From Micromonospora sp. WMMD980 (GTDB lineage Bacteria > Actinomycetota > Actinomycetes > Mycobacteriales > Micromonosporaceae), in NCBI RefSeq assembly GCF_029626035.1, contig NZ_JARUBE010000003.1, forward strand, positions 3,224,001 to 3,288,000: 64,000 bases of DNA, given 5' to 3'. Position 1 is the first letter of the stretch. Every line of letters begins with the position of its first letter. The translations under genes and the position numbers were made by a program. This document shows positions 7,332 to 16,908 of this stretch, in pieces. The notes below the pieces were generated by a model, which worked only from the letters and a program-made list of their open reading frames with translations, made no database searches and was not told the origin of the DNA.

Positions 7332-8657
7332 ATGCACCAGAGGATCCTCCTCCGCGCCCGCAAGGGCCCGTTCGACGTCCTGACGCCGGAGGAGACCTTC
7401 AGCCGCAACTGGATCAGCGACAACACCGGCAACCTGGTGTTCAGCCACGCCGCGCACAAGCTGCTCGCCACCTCCACGGCGGAGATCACCGCGACCCGCA
7501 AGCCCGCCGACCCGCGCGACGCCGACGAGATCAACGAGCGACACGACGTCTTCGTCGTCCCGCTCGCCAACGCCTTCCGCCGCAGCTTCGCGCACCGCCT
7601 CGAACCGCTCACCCGGCTGATCGAACGGCTCAAGATCCCGGTGGTGGTCCTCGGCGTCGGCGTGCAGACGAACGTCGACGGCGACCGGGAGTACCTGCGC
7701 CCGATCGACGACGCGGTCAGCGCGTTCTGCCGGGCGGTGCTCGACCGCTCGCACAGCATCGGGGTACGCGGCGAGATCACCGAGAGCTACCTGCGCACCC
7801 TCGGCTTCTCCGCGGTGGAGCAGATCGGCTGTCCGTCGATGTTCCTGCACGGCGACAACTTCCGGCTGGAGAAGGGCCGGCCCGAGTTGACCACCGACGC
7901 CCGGATCGCGCTGACCATCTCCCCCTACGTCGCCTCGATGACCGAGGTGGTCCGCCACCACCGGGAGCGCTACCCGAACCTGTGCTACATCCCGCAGGAC
8001 CTGCGGACCCTCGGCACGCTGCTCTACGGTGACGCGCCCGAGCACCGGGGCAAGAGCAGCGAGATGCCGTTGCACACCTCGCACCCGCTGTTCGTCGAGG
8101 ACAAGGTGCGGATGTTCGTCGACCCGTGGACCTGGATGACGCACCTGTCCGGCTTCGACTTCAACTTCGGCACCCGGATCCACGGCACCATCACGGCGCT
8201 GATCGCCGGCACCCCCGGCTACCTCTTCGCGCACGACTCGCGCACCCTGGAACTGGCCCGCTACTTCGACATCCCGCACCGGATCATGCGGGATGTGCCG
8301 GCCGACGTCGACGCCGCCGACCTCTACGCGGAGGCCGACTACACCGCGCTCAACGCCGGCCACAAGGACCGCTTCGACACGATCACCAGGTTCCTGGCCA
8401 AGCACGACCTCGGCACCTCGTTCGCCGACGGCGACAGCGCGGCGGCGTTCGACAGGCGGGTCCGCGAGACGGAGTTCCCGCCCGCCGTCCGGCCCGCCGC
8501 CGCCACCCCACCCGCCGAGCTGGTGACCCGCATCCAGCGGCTCCGCGACGAGAATCTCAAACTCACCGACACCCTCCGCACGCTGCGCACGCAGGGGCTG
8601 CGCGAGCGGATCAAGCAGGCCGTCCCGGACCCGGTCCGCCGGCTACTGCGGCGCTGA
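7332..8657 (+). CDS. polysaccharide pyruvyl transferase family protein
   Basis: The 441-residue protein matches the family that attaches pyruvate ketals to sugars of exopolysaccharides or wall glycans. Seen in order are SDNTGNLVFSHAAHKLL near residue 30, DVFVVPLANAFR, VVVLGVGVQTN, a GVRGEITESYLRTLGF segment, a cysteine-containing IGCPSMFL and FNFGTRIHGTITALIAGTPGYL, the usual G-(T/S)-R-x-H-(G/x)-x-x-x-A-(L/I) signature. The C-terminal 60 residues look like a short coiled coil (TRIQRLRDENLKLTDTLRTL). ATG 7332 with GGAAGG 11 bases before it is preferred to the GTG at 7320, which overlaps that ribosome binding site. The substrate sugar cannot be told. Confidence 0.85.
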   Translation: MHQRILLRARKGPFDVLTPEETFSRNWISDNTGNLVFSHAAHKLLATSTAEITATRKPADPRDADEINERHDVFVVPLANAFRRSFAHRLEPLTRLIERLKIPVVVLGVGVQTNVDGDREYLRPIDDAVSAFCRAVLDRSHSIGVRGEITESYLRTLGFSAVEQIGCPSMFLHGDNFRLEKGRPELTTDARIALTISPYVASMTEVVRHHRERYPNLCYIPQDLRTLGTLLYGDAPEHRGKSSEMPLHTSHPLFVEDKVRMFVDPWTWMTHLSGFDFNFGTRIHGTITALIAGTPGYLFAHDSRTLELARYFDIPHRIMRDVPADVDAADLYAEADYTALNAGHKDRFDTITRFLAKHDLGTSFADGDSAAAFDRRVRETEFPPAVRPAAATPPAELVTRIQRLRDENLKLTDTLRTLRTQGLRERIKQAVPDPVRRLLRR

Positions 8658-8685
8658 CGGGTAGTACGCCTGTACGATCACGGAC

Positions 8686-9324
8686 GTGTCCGAGATCGCG
8701 TACCAGCCCTCGATGCTCGACCTGGCCGAGCACGGCCCGACCCTGGGCCCGCTCGTCGGTCGGCTGCGCCGGCACCACCTGAGCCGGGGCGCCTGGGTCG
8801 ACCATCTGAGCGGCTGGGTGCGGGGCTCCGACGCGGTGCTCGACACGCTGCGCCGCGACGTGCCGTGGCGGGCCGAGCGCCGCACCATGTACGACACCGA
8901 GGTCGACGTGCCGCGCCTGCTCTGCTGGTATGCCGGCGGCCGTCCGTTGCCGCACCCGGCGCTGACCGCCGCCCGAGACGCGCTCACCGCGCACTACGCG
9001 CCGGAGCTGGGCGAGCCGTTCGTCACCGCGGGTCTGTGCCTCTACCGCGACGGGCGGGACAGCGTGGCCTGGCACGGCGACACCCAGGGCCGGTCCGCGC
9101 ACACCGACACCATGGTCGCGATCGTCTCGTTCGGCTCGCCGCGCGCGTTGCTGCTGCGCCCGCGCGGCGGTGGCGGCGCCAGCCTGCGCTTCCCGCTCGG
9201 CCACGGCGACCTGGTGGTGATGGGCGGTTCCTGCCAGCGCACCTGGGAACACGCCGTGCCGAAGACCACCCGGCCGGTCGGCCCCCGGGTCAGCGTGCAG
9301 TTCCGCCCCGCCGGGGTGGCCTGA
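8686..9324 (+). CDS. AlkB-like 2-oxoglutarate/Fe(II) dioxygenase
   Basis: The 212-residue protein has the AlkB arrangement: a lid region with WRAERRTMYDTEVDVPRL, then FVTAGLCLYRDGRDSVAWHGD containing the H-x-D iron ligands, SFGSPRALLLRPR, a distal histidine in TWEHAVPKT and the 2-oxoglutarate-binding arginines in GPRVSVQFRP. AlkB proteins remove alkyl groups from DNA or RNA bases by oxidation. This shorter actinobacterial type may act on nucleic acids or protein; the substrate is not readable. TACGAT lies seven bases before the GTG start and there is no good ribosome binding site, so the messenger may be leaderless. Confidence 0.85.
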   Translation: MSEIAYQPSMLDLAEHGPTLGPLVGRLRRHHLSRGAWVDHLSGWVRGSDAVLDTLRRDVPWRAERRTMYDTEVDVPRLLCWYAGGRPLPHPALTAARDALTAHYAPELGEPFVTAGLCLYRDGRDSVAWHGDTQGRSAHTDTMVAIVSFGSPRALLLRPRGGGGASLRFPLGHGDLVVMGGSCQRTWEHAVPKTTRPVGPRVSVQFRPAGVA

Positions 9325-9406
9325 CCTCCCGTTCTCCGCCCGTGCTAGAAACAACTCCCAGGGTCGATCACACCCCTCACACGGATGTGCAGGGCAAGGC
9401 GATGAC

Positions 9407-10048
9407 GTTCCGCTGATCACCGGCTTCCCGCCGGCCACCACGCTCTTCTTCTCCGGGTTGGGCACCCTGCTGTTCCTGCTGGTCACCGGCAATCGGCTGC
9501 CGTCGTACCTCGGGTCGTCGTTCGCGTTCATCGCCCCGGTGATCGCCGCCAAGACCGACGGCGGCATCGGCGCGGCGCTCGGCGGCATCGTGGTCGCCGG
9601 CGCCGTGTTGGCGCTGGTCGGCGTGGTGGTGCACCTGGCCGGGGCGCGGTGGATCGACGCCCTGATGCCCCCGGTGGTGACCGGCGCGATCGTCGCGCTG
9701 ATCGGGCTCAACCTGGCGCCGGTGGCCTGGGACGGCGGCGGCGCCGGCACCGGCGTCAGGGCCCAGCCGCTGATCGCCGTGCTCACCCTGCTCGCGATCC
9801 TGGTCACCACCGTGGTGTTCCGCGGCTTCCTGGCCCGGCTGTCGATCCTGCTCGGCGTGGTGGTCGGCTGGCTGGTCGCCGCGGTGACCGGTCAGCTCGA
9901 CCAGGAGGCGCTCACCGGGTTGCGGCAGGCGGCCTGGCTCGGGCTGCCGGAGTTCCACACGCCCAGCTTCAGCCTCCGCGCCGTGGTCCTGGTCATCCCG
10001 GTGATCCTGGTGCTGTCGGCGGGGGGCGGCGGGGCAGGGGCGGCGTGA
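9407..10048 (+). pseudogene. fragment of an NCS2 uracil/xanthine permease
   Basis: The frame reads VPLITGFPPATTLFFSGLGT, then SYLGSSFAFIAPVIA and seven or so hydrophobic helices up to RAVVLVIPVILVL, a close match to the central part of nucleobase-cation symporter-2 uracil permeases. It lacks about the first 50-60 residues, with no start codon in frame close by, and the last 170 or so, including the conserved C-terminal half with the ENIG-type motif. Homology stops abruptly near 10018, after which the frame reads Gly/Ala and terminates. Both ends are therefore missing; transport is not expected. It lies between an AlkB-like gene and the convergent parC gene. Confidence 0.75.
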
Positions 10049-10066
10049 GCCGCGCCCGACCCGGGG

Positions 10067-12556
10067 TCAGTCGCGGTCGATGTGGTGGCCGACGACGGTG
10101 GGGCCGAGCATGACGGCGAAGCCGGATCCGTCGCGGCGCGGGTCGGCCGGGGGCAGGTCCACCGGGTCGCCGGTCGCCGTCGCGCCCACCGGCCGCGGGC
10201 CGATCCACGCCACGGACAGGTCCGTCTCACCCTTGAGGAGCCGCTGGGCGCGCACGCCGCCGGTCGCCCGGCCCTTCGCCGGGTACGCCTTGAACGGCGT
10301 CACCTTGACCGTGGCGCCCGTCGACGTGACCACCATCGGCTCACCGTGCTGCGCGTCGTCGGCGCGCACCGCGCCGAAGAACACCACCCGCGCCCCGGCG
10401 GGCAGGCTGATGCCGGCCATCCCGCCGCCCTTGACGCCCTGCGGCCGAACCAGCGACGCGGCGAAGCGCAGCAGCGACGCCTCCGAGGAGACGAACGACA
10501 GTGTCTCGGCGCCGTCGGTCAGCCAGGACGCGCCGACCACCTCGTCGCCGTCGCGCAACGAGATCACCTCGAACTCGTCCGAGCGGACCGGCCAGTCCGG
10601 CGCGCACACCTTCACCACGCCCTGCCGCGTGCCCAGCGCCAGCCCGGGCGACCCGGCGGCGGACGGGCCCAGCGGCGCCAGCCCCACGACCGTCTCCCCC
10701 GGCGCCAACGGCGCCAACTCGGCGGCCGACATGCCACCGCGCAACGACACCGTGCCGGACTGCTCCGGCAGCACCGGCAACGGCAACACGTCGATCTTGA
10801 TCGCGCGGCCGGCGCTGGTCACCAGCAGCACCCGTCCCCGCGCGGTGGAGTGCACCACGGCGCGTACCGCGTCGTGCTTGACCCGGCCGCTGCGCCGCCG
10901 CGCCTCGGCCGCCTCCTCCGACTCGGCCGCGGTGCGCGCCACCAGGCCGGTCGCGGAGAGGATCACCTGGCACGGGTCGTCCGCCACCTCCAACGGGCCG
11001 GCCGGCACCGACGCCGCGAGGACCTCCTTGAGGTCACCGTCGACGAGCGTGGTGCGCCGCTCGGTGGGGAACTGCTTCACCACCGCGGCCAGCTCGTCGG
11101 AGACCAGTTTCCGCAGCACCTTCGGGTCGTCGAGGATCGTCGACAGCTCGGCGATCTCGCCGCGCAGCTTCTCCTGCTCGGCCTCCAGCTCCAGCCGGTC
11201 GTACCTGGTCAGCCGGCGCAGCGGCGTGTCCAGGATGTAGGTCGCCTGGATCTCGGAGAGCCGGAACTTCTGCATCAGGCCGTCCTTGGCCGCCTGGGCG
11301 TCCTCGCTGGCCCGGATCAGCCTGACCACCCGGTCGATGTCGAGCAGGGCGACCAGCAGGCCGTCGACCAGGTGCAGCCGTTCCTCCCGCTTGCGCTTAC
11401 GGTAGGCGCTGCGTCGGGTCACCACCTCGTAGCGGTGCGACAGGAACACCTCGAGCAGTTCCTTGAGCCCGAGCGTGCGCGGCTGGCCGTCCACCAGCAC
11501 CAGGTTGTTCACGCCGAACGACTGCTCCAGCGGGGTGAGCCGGTAGAGGTCGGCAAGCAGCGCCTGCGGGTTGACGCCGACCTTGCACTCGACGACCAGG
11601 CGGGTGCCGTTCTCCCGGTCGGTGAGGTCCTTCACGTCGGCGATGCCGGTCAACCGCTTGGTCTTGTTGACCTCGTTGGTGATGGCGGCGATGACCTTCT
11701 CGGCGCCGACGCCGTAGGGCAGCTCGGTGACCGTGATGGCCTGCCGGCCCCGGCTGCCCTCCAGCGGGCCGATCTGCACCCGGCCGCGCATCCGCACCAC
11801 ACCACGCCCGGTCTCGTAGGCCCGGCGCACCTCGTCCAGACCGAGCAGCAGCCCGCCGGTGGGCAGGTCGGGGCCGGGCACGAACTCCATCAGCCGGTCC
11901 AGCGTGGCGTCCGGGTGGTTGATCAGCCACCGGGCGGCCTGCACGACCTCACCGAGGTTGTGCGGGATCATGTTGGTCGCCATCCCGACCGCGATGCCCG
12001 ACGCGCCGTTGACCAGCAGGTTCGGGAAGGCCGCCGGCAGCACGGTGGGCTGGGTCAGCGAGCCGTCGTAGTTGGGCTCGACGTCGACGGTGTCCTCACC
12101 CAGCTCACCGACGAGCAGCATCGCCTCCCGCGACATCCGGGCCTCGGTGTAGCGCGCGGCGGCCGGGCCGTCGTCGGGTGACCCGAAGTTGCCGTGCCCG
12201 TCGATGAGTGGGGCGTTGAGCGAGAAGTCCTGTGCCAGCCGCACCATGGCGTCGTAGATCGCCGTATCGCCGTGCGGGTGGTACTTACCCATCACGTCAC
12301 CGACGATCCGGGCGCTCTTCACGTGCCCCCGGTCCGGGCGGTGGCCCTGCTCGTACATCGACCAGAGGATGCGCCGGTGCACCGGCTTGAGCCCGTCCCG
12401 GGCGTCCGGCAGGGCGCGGGAGTGGATGACCGAGAACGCGTACTCCAGGTAGGAGTCGGAGACCTCGGTGACCAGCGGGTTGTCGAAGACCCGGGCGCCG
12501 GCCCGGTCGAAGGCGGAGAGATCCGCCTTGGCGCGGTCGTCCTTGCGGCGTGCCAT
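10067..12556 (-). CDS. parC: type II topoisomerase subunit A (ParC/GyrA-like)
   Basis: The 829-residue protein is a full-length A subunit that breaks and rejoins [13 protein letters not shown] starts at ATG 12554-12556 with GGAAGGAAG just upstream. The N-terminal domain carries [31 protein letters not shown] (the quinolone-resistance region) and AARYTEAR, whose Tyr136 is the DNA-linking residue. The coiled-coil and gate follow, then a C-terminal beta-propeller region. A gyrase-specific GyrA-box is not evident to me, consistent with the second, topoisomerase-IV-like pair many actinomycetes carry besides gyrAB. It lies 32 bases behind parE on the same strand, clearly one operon. Confidence 0.9.
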   Translation of the reverse strand: MARRKDDRAKADLSAFDRAGARVFDNPLVTEVSDSYLEYAFSVIHSRALPDARDGLKPVHRRILWSMYEQGHRPDRGHVKSARIVGDVMGKYHPHGDTAIYDAMVRLAQDFSLNAPLIDGHGNFGSPDDGPAAARYTEARMSREAMLLVGELGEDTVDVEPNYDGSLTQPTVLPAAFPNLLVNGASGIAVGMATNMIPHNLGEVVQAARWLINHPDATLDRLMEFVPGPDLPTGGLLLGLDEVRRAYETGRGVVRMRGRVQIGPLEGSRGRQAITVTELPYGVGAEKVIAAITNEVNKTKRLTGIADVKDLTDRENGTRLVVECKVGVNPQALLADLYRLTPLEQSFGVNNLVLVDGQPRTLGLKELLEVFLSHRYEVVTRRSAYRKRKREERLHLVDGLLVALLDIDRVVRLIRASEDAQAAKDGLMQKFRLSEIQATYILDTPLRRLTRYDRLELEAEQEKLRGEIAELSTILDDPKVLRKLVSDELAAVVKQFPTERRTTLVDGDLKEVLAASVPAGPLEVADDPCQVILSATGLVARTAAESEEAAEARRRSGRVKHDAVRAVVHSTARGRVLLVTSAGRAIKIDVLPLPVLPEQSGTVSLRGGMSAAELAPLAPGETVVGLAPLGPSAAGSPGLALGTRQGVVKVCAPDWPVRSDEFEVISLRDGDEVVGASWLTDGAETLSFVSSEASLLRFAASLVRPQGVKGGGMAGISLPAGARVVFFGAVRADDAQHGEPMVVTSTGATVKVTPFKAYPAKGRATGGVRAQRLLKGETDLSVAWIGPRPVGATATGDPVDLPPADPRRDGSGFAVMLGPTVVGHHIDRD

Positions 12557-12588
12557 GGTGCAGCTTCCTTCCGAAACGAACGCGGTGG

Positions 12589-14646
12589 TCAGGCGTCGAT
12601 GGCGTCGCGGTCGACGCGGTCGGCGGAGTCGATCAGCCAGTTGCGGCGGGGCTCGACCTTCTCGCCCATGAGCAGCTCCAGGACGCGCTCGGCGGCCTCG
12701 ATGTCGTCGAGCGTGATCCGCCGGACCGCCCGGGTGGCCGGGTTCATGGTGGTCTCCCACAGCTCGTCGGCGTCCATCTCACCGAGGCCCTTGAAGCGCG
12801 GGATCGGGGTGACGATCTGCTTGCCGGCCTTCTCCAGCTTGCGGACCGCCGCCTCCATCTCGGCCTGGGTGTAGGTGTAGGTGGTCTGCGGGTTGCGCCC
12901 CTTCGTGGTGATCTTGTGCAGGGGTGGCATCGCGGCGTAGAGCCGGCCGGCCTCGATCAGCGGCCGCATGTAGCGGGCGAAGAGCGTGATCAGCAGCGTC
13001 CGGATGTGCGCGCCGTCGACGTCCGCGTCGGCCATGATGAGCACCCGGCCGTAGCGCAGCGTGGACAGGTCGAACGTGCGCCCGGAGCCGGCGCCGAGCA
13101 CCTGCACGATCGCGGCGCACTCGGCATTGTCCAGCACCTGCTGGAGGTTGGCCTTCTGCACGTTGAGGATCTTGCCGCGGATCGGCAGCAGCGCCTGGTA
13201 TTCCGACGAACGGGCCATGCGACTCGTGCCCAACGCGCTGTCGCCCTCCACGATGAACAGCTCGCTGCGCTCGACGCCGGTGGCCCGGCAGTCGACGAGT
13301 TTCGCCGGCATGGCCGCGCCCTCCAACGCGGTCTTGCGGCGGGCGGCGTCCTTCTGCTGCTTCTGGGTGAGCCGGACCCGGGCCGCGTCGACGATCTTCT
13401 GGAGCACCGTCCGGGCCTCGGCCTTGGTGCGGCGGTCGTCCAGCCAGCTCTTGAGGTGTGCCTCGACCAGCCCCTGGAGCACCTTGGTGATGCCGGCGGT
13501 GGACAACTCGTCCTTGGTCTGCGAGGTGAACTGCGGCTCCGGGATGCGCACGTGCACCACCGCGGTCATGCCCTCCAGGACGTCGTCCAGGGTGGGCGCG
13601 TCCTCCTTGGGCTTGAGCAGGCCGCGGGCGGTGCGGGCGGCCTCGGCGAGGGTGCGGGCCAGGGCGCGTTCGAAGCCCTTACGGTGGGTGCCGCCGTGGG
13701 CGTTGCGGATGGTGTTGGTGAAGCACTCCACGGTGCGGTCGTAGCCGGTGCCCCAGCGGAACGCGATCTCGACCTCGGCGCGCCGCTGCACGTTCGACTG
13801 CATGACGCCGTTGGCGTCGGCGGCGTTCTCGCGGTAGGTGCCCTCGCCGGTGACCAGCAGCGTGCCGGACACCGGCCGGTCGCCGGCCGGGGCGAGGAAC
13901 TCCACCATGTCGGTCAGCCCGTCGGGGAAGTGGAATCGCTCCTCGGCGACCTGCTCGCCGGTCTCGTCGCGCAGCCGGTAGGCCACGCCGGGCACGAGGA
14001 AGGCGGTGTTGCGCAGCTTGAGCCGGACCGCCTCGACGTCGAGCGCGGCGCCGGTCTCGAAGTAACGGGGGTCGTGCCACCAGCGGATCGAGGTGCCGGT
14101 GCGCTGGCCTCGCTTCATGGCGCCGACGATCTGGAGACCGGGCCCGGGGGTGAACGGCGCGTCGGGGCCGTCGCCGTCGAAGATCCCGGGCACGCCGTGC
14201 CGGAACGACATGGCGTGGACCTTGCCGCCGCGTCGGACGGTGACGTCGAAGCGGCGGGACAGCGCGTTGACCGCGGAGGCGCCCACGCCGTGCAGACCGC
14301 CGGAGGTCTTGTAGCCCGAGCCGCCGAACTTGCCGCCCGCGTGCAGGCGGGTGAGCACCAGCTCGACACCGGAGATGCCGGACTTGGCGTGCACGTCGGT
14401 GGGGATGCCCCGGCCGTCGTCGTCGACCTGCACCGAGCCGTCGGCGCGCAGGATGACGTCGACGGTGGTGGCGTGACCCGCGACACCCTCGTCGGTGGAG
14501 TTGTCGAGGATCTCGTTGACGAGGTGACCCACGCCACGGCTGTCGGTCGAGCCGATGTACATGCCGGGGCGCTTGCGGACGGCGTCGAGGCCCTCCAGAT
14601 GGGTCAGGTCGTCGGCCCCGTAGAGCGTCTCAGGCTGTGCGGTCAA
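12589..14646 (-). CDS. parE: type II topoisomerase subunit B (ParE/GyrB-like)
   Basis: The 685-residue protein is the ATPase partner of the A subunit encoded next. It has EGLDAVRKRPGMYIGSTDSR, the GHKL ATPase residues in VNEILDNSTDEG and DDDGRGIPT, KTSGGLHGVGASAVNALS, then the Toprim motifs ELFIVEGDSALGTSRMARS and LIMADADVDGAHI and the C-terminal PRFKGLGEMDADELWETTMNP. The start is taken as TTG at 14644-14646 (TTG ACC GCA CAG), because GGGAG lies nine bases before it, no ATG or GTG is available there in frame, and homologous proteins begin just before this LYGADDLTHLEGLDAVR region. No intein is visible. Confidence 0.9.
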   Translation of the reverse strand: MTAQPETLYGADDLTHLEGLDAVRKRPGMYIGSTDSRGVGHLVNEILDNSTDEGVAGHATTVDVILRADGSVQVDDDGRGIPTDVHAKSGISGVELVLTRLHAGGKFGGSGYKTSGGLHGVGASAVNALSRRFDVTVRRGGKVHAMSFRHGVPGIFDGDGPDAPFTPGPGLQIVGAMKRGQRTGTSIRWWHDPRYFETGAALDVEAVRLKLRNTAFLVPGVAYRLRDETGEQVAEERFHFPDGLTDMVEFLAPAGDRPVSGTLLVTGEGTYRENAADANGVMQSNVQRRAEVEIAFRWGTGYDRTVECFTNTIRNAHGGTHRKGFERALARTLAEAARTARGLLKPKEDAPTLDDVLEGMTAVVHVRIPEPQFTSQTKDELSTAGITKVLQGLVEAHLKSWLDDRRTKAEARTVLQKIVDAARVRLTQKQQKDAARRKTALEGAAMPAKLVDCRATGVERSELFIVEGDSALGTSRMARSSEYQALLPIRGKILNVQKANLQQVLDNAECAAIVQVLGAGSGRTFDLSTLRYGRVLIMADADVDGAHIRTLLITLFARYMRPLIEAGRLYAAMPPLHKITTKGRNPQTTYTYTQAEMEAAVRKLEKAGKQIVTPIPRFKGLGEMDADELWETTMNPATRAVRRITLDDIEAAERVLELLMGEKVEPRRNWLIDSADRVDRDAIDA

Positions 14647-14849
14647 CTGGTCGTACTCCCAGGTCTCGGCGGCGTGGTGCCGTTCACCGTGTGATGCCCC
14701 ACGGCGATCGCCGGGCGCGGCGCGCCGCAGCGAGCCTAGCCCGGCGCTCCGACAGCTCCGTGTCACCGGGTGCGGTGCGTTGTCCGGTTACCCTGCGGGC
14801 CGGGTTCGTGCCGCCGCCGTCGTGGCAGCGCCCGCAGCAGGAGGTGTCC

Positions 14850-15503
14850 GTGGGTGACAACGACGTGACCGGCCTGTCATCTTCCCGGCCGGCGGCCGGG
14901 GACGACCCGGTCGGCCGGTTCGAGCGGCTCTACGCGGAGGCCGAGCGCGGCGCGGCGGAGGCGCCCTGGGACCTGGCGGCGCCGCACTCGCTGGTCGCGG
15001 AGTGGACCGCGCGGGTCCGGCCGGACGGCTCCGGCCGCCGCGCCGTGGTGGTCGGGTGCGGCTTCGGCCGGGACGCGGAGCACCTGGCCGGGCTGGGCTT
15101 CGACACCGTCGCCTTCGACGTGGCACCGAGCGCGGTGCGGGAGGCGCGGCGCCGACACGCGGGCTCGACGGTCCGGTACGAGGTGGCGGACCTGTTCGCG
15201 CCGCCGGCCGCCTGGTCGGACGGGTTCGACCTGGTGCTGGAGAGCATGAACGTGCAGGCGTTGCCGGTCGACAGGCGCGCGGCCGCCACGGCTGCGGTGG
15301 GACGGCTGGTCGCGCCGGGCGGGCTGCTGCTGGTGATCGCGGCGGGCCGGCGGCCGGACGAGACGGTGGCGGGCCCGCCGTGGCCGCTGACCCGGGCCGA
15401 GGTCGAGTCGTTCGGCGTGGGCGGGCTGGCGGCGACGCGGATCGAGGAGATCACCGCCCCGGACGGCGGACTGCGCTGGCGCGCGGAGTTCCGCCGGGGC
15501 TGA
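14850..15503 (+). CDS. class I SAM-dependent methyltransferase
   Basis: Starting at GTG 14850, five bases after AGGAGG, the product is 217 residues. The Rossmann fold is clear: motif I is RRAVVVGCGFGRDAEHLAGL, followed by the acidic end of strand 2 in VAFDVAPSAV, YEVADLFAPP, FDLVLESMNVQALP (motif IV) and LVAPGGLLLVIAAG. The order and the small size resemble thiopurine/tellurite-type methyltransferases. The substrate is unknown. The gene is divergent from parE with about 200 bases between the two starts. Confidence 0.8.
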   Translation: MGDNDVTGLSSSRPAAGDDPVGRFERLYAEAERGAAEAPWDLAAPHSLVAEWTARVRPDGSGRRAVVVGCGFGRDAEHLAGLGFDTVAFDVAPSAVREARRRHAGSTVRYEVADLFAPPAAWSDGFDLVLESMNVQALPVDRRAAATAAVGRLVAPGGLLLVIAAGRRPDETVAGPPWPLTRAEVESFGVGGLAATRIEEITAPDGGLRWRAEFRRG

Positions 15504-15599
15504 GCCCGATGTCCGGCCATTGACGCCCGTCACACGCCCGTGATCTGATCGCCCACCAAAGAATCTTTCACGTTTCGATGGATGAGGGTGAGGTGGGGC

Positions 15600-16856
15600 A
15601 TGTCCGTGTTCCGTCGTTCCGTGCTCGCGGCGGCGCTGGCGCTCGCCACGGTGGCGCTGCCCGCCGCCGCGGCGCCGGCGCGGCCCGCCGCCGCGGCGCT
15701 GCCCACCGCCGCGGTGGCGTTGGGTGACAGCTTCATCAGCGGCGAGGGCGCCGGCGCGTACGCCCCGGTGGTCGACGTCAACGGCGTCGCGCAGGGCTTC
15801 CCCGGCTGGTCGGCCGCGAACGCCAACGCCTACTTCTGCCACCGCTCGCCGAACGCCTCGCTGTTCCGGGCCGACCTGCCCGGCATCTCCGCGCGGTTCA
15901 ACCTGGCCTGCTCGGGCGGGCAGCCGTACGACATCGCCAACGCGTCGGCCACCCGCGCCAAGGGGCGACAGGTGGCCGCCCAGCTCGACCAGCTCCGGTC
16001 GGTCGCCCGCACCCACGACATCGACCTGGTGCTGGTCGGGCTCGGCTCGAACAACAGCTCGTTCACCTTCGGCAGCGTGGCGGAGAAGTGCGCCAACCGG
16101 TTCATCGCCGACGCGTGGACCGGGTGGTGGGAATTCTGGGCCTACCTGGGCGGGCCGGTGGAGCAGAAGCCGTGCACCGACGCCGACCTGGGGACCTCCG
16201 CGCAGTTCGCCTCGGCCACCGCGGAGACCACGGCGGCGCTGCGGCAGCTGCTCACCACGCTCGACGAGGTGGACGCGGACGGCCAGCACCGGGTGGTGTT
16301 CCAGGACTACACCAACCCGCTGCCGTACGAGTTGGAGCAGAGCTACTGGAGTGAGGACAGCCGCGACGACACCCGGGACAAGTTCCGCGCCCTGGGCGCC
16401 GAGCGGTACGCGGCCGGCTGCCCGATCCACCGGGCCAGCCTGGCGCCCGGGCAGCGCTTCTCCCAGGGGCTCGGCTCCCTGGTCGGCTCGGTGCGCACCA
16501 CGCTCGCGGCCGAGTTCCCGAACGACGACCTGGTCTATCTGAACGTGCAGCGGGCGTTCGACGGCGCGCGGCTCTGCGAGTCGGCGGGCAGCCCGGCCAA
16601 CGCCCTCGCCACCCCGATCCGGCTGATGGACGGCCCGAGCGGCGTCTTCGTCACCAGCCTCTCCGGCTACGACAAACTCGACATCCAGCGGATCGCGAAC
16701 GCCTGCGGCACCTACTTCCAGACCTGCCAGGAGTCGTGGCACCCGAGCGCGGCCGGCCACCAGGTGCTCGGCCGGTGCCTGAGCGGCGCGGCGGTGACCG
16801 CCGCCCGCACGGTCTCCTGCGTGCGCGCCCCGGACGGCACGATCGCGGTCGGCTGA
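15600..16856 (+). CDS. secreted GDSL/SGNH-family hydrolase
   Basis: The 418-residue product has a signal peptide (MSVFRRSVLAAALALATVAL, cleavage probably near residue 34). Block I is AVALGDSFISGEGAGAY with Ser44 as nucleophile; block III is VLVGLGSNNSSF (the G-x-N position); the C-terminal ESWHPSAAGHQVLG carries the catalytic Asp/His-like D-x-x-H equivalent as WHP. Several paired cysteines suggest disulfides outside the cell. Such enzymes cleave ester bonds in lipids or polysaccharides. AGGTGGGG precedes ATG 15600. A terminator hairpin follows the stop. Confidence 0.8.
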   Translation: MSVFRRSVLAAALALATVALPAAAAPARPAAAALPTAAVALGDSFISGEGAGAYAPVVDVNGVAQGFPGWSAANANAYFCHRSPNASLFRADLPGISARFNLACSGGQPYDIANASATRAKGRQVAAQLDQLRSVARTHDIDLVLVGLGSNNSSFTFGSVAEKCANRFIADAWTGWWEFWAYLGGPVEQKPCTDADLGTSAQFASATAETTAALRQLLTTLDEVDADGQHRVVFQDYTNPLPYELEQSYWSEDSRDDTRDKFRALGAERYAAGCPIHRASLAPGQRFSQGLGSLVGSVRTTLAAEFPNDDLVYLNVQRAFDGARLCESAGSPANALATPIRLMDGPSGVFVTSLSGYDKLDIQRIANACGTYFQTCQESWHPSAAGHQVLGRCLSGAAVTAARTVSCVRAPDGTIAVG

Positions 16857-16858
16857 GC

Positions 16859-16900
16859 GGCGGGGCCGGCGTTCCCCGCCCGGGGGACGCCGGCCCCGCC
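16859..16900. terminator. bidirectional hairpin terminator
   Basis: A 19-bp stem begins GGCGGGGCCGGCGT and is closed by a GCCC loop; its only irregularity is one T-G pair. It starts two bases after the stop of the plus-strand hydrolase gene and ends eight bases before the stop of the minus-strand methyltransferase gene, serving both convergent units. Confidence 0.85.
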
Positions 16901-16908
16901 GTAGTCGG

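Noticed and set aside
10082..12181. A 699-codon plus-strand frame
   Set aside because: Antisense to parC, with the same composition pattern as other shadow frames.
12556..14646. Inteins in the topoisomerase subunits
   Set aside because: Both proteins align through all conserved motifs at normal length; no splicing motifs were found.
12550..14694. A 714-codon plus-strand frame
   Set aside because: Antisense to parE; low-complexity Gly/Val/Arg/His content and no recognisable domain.
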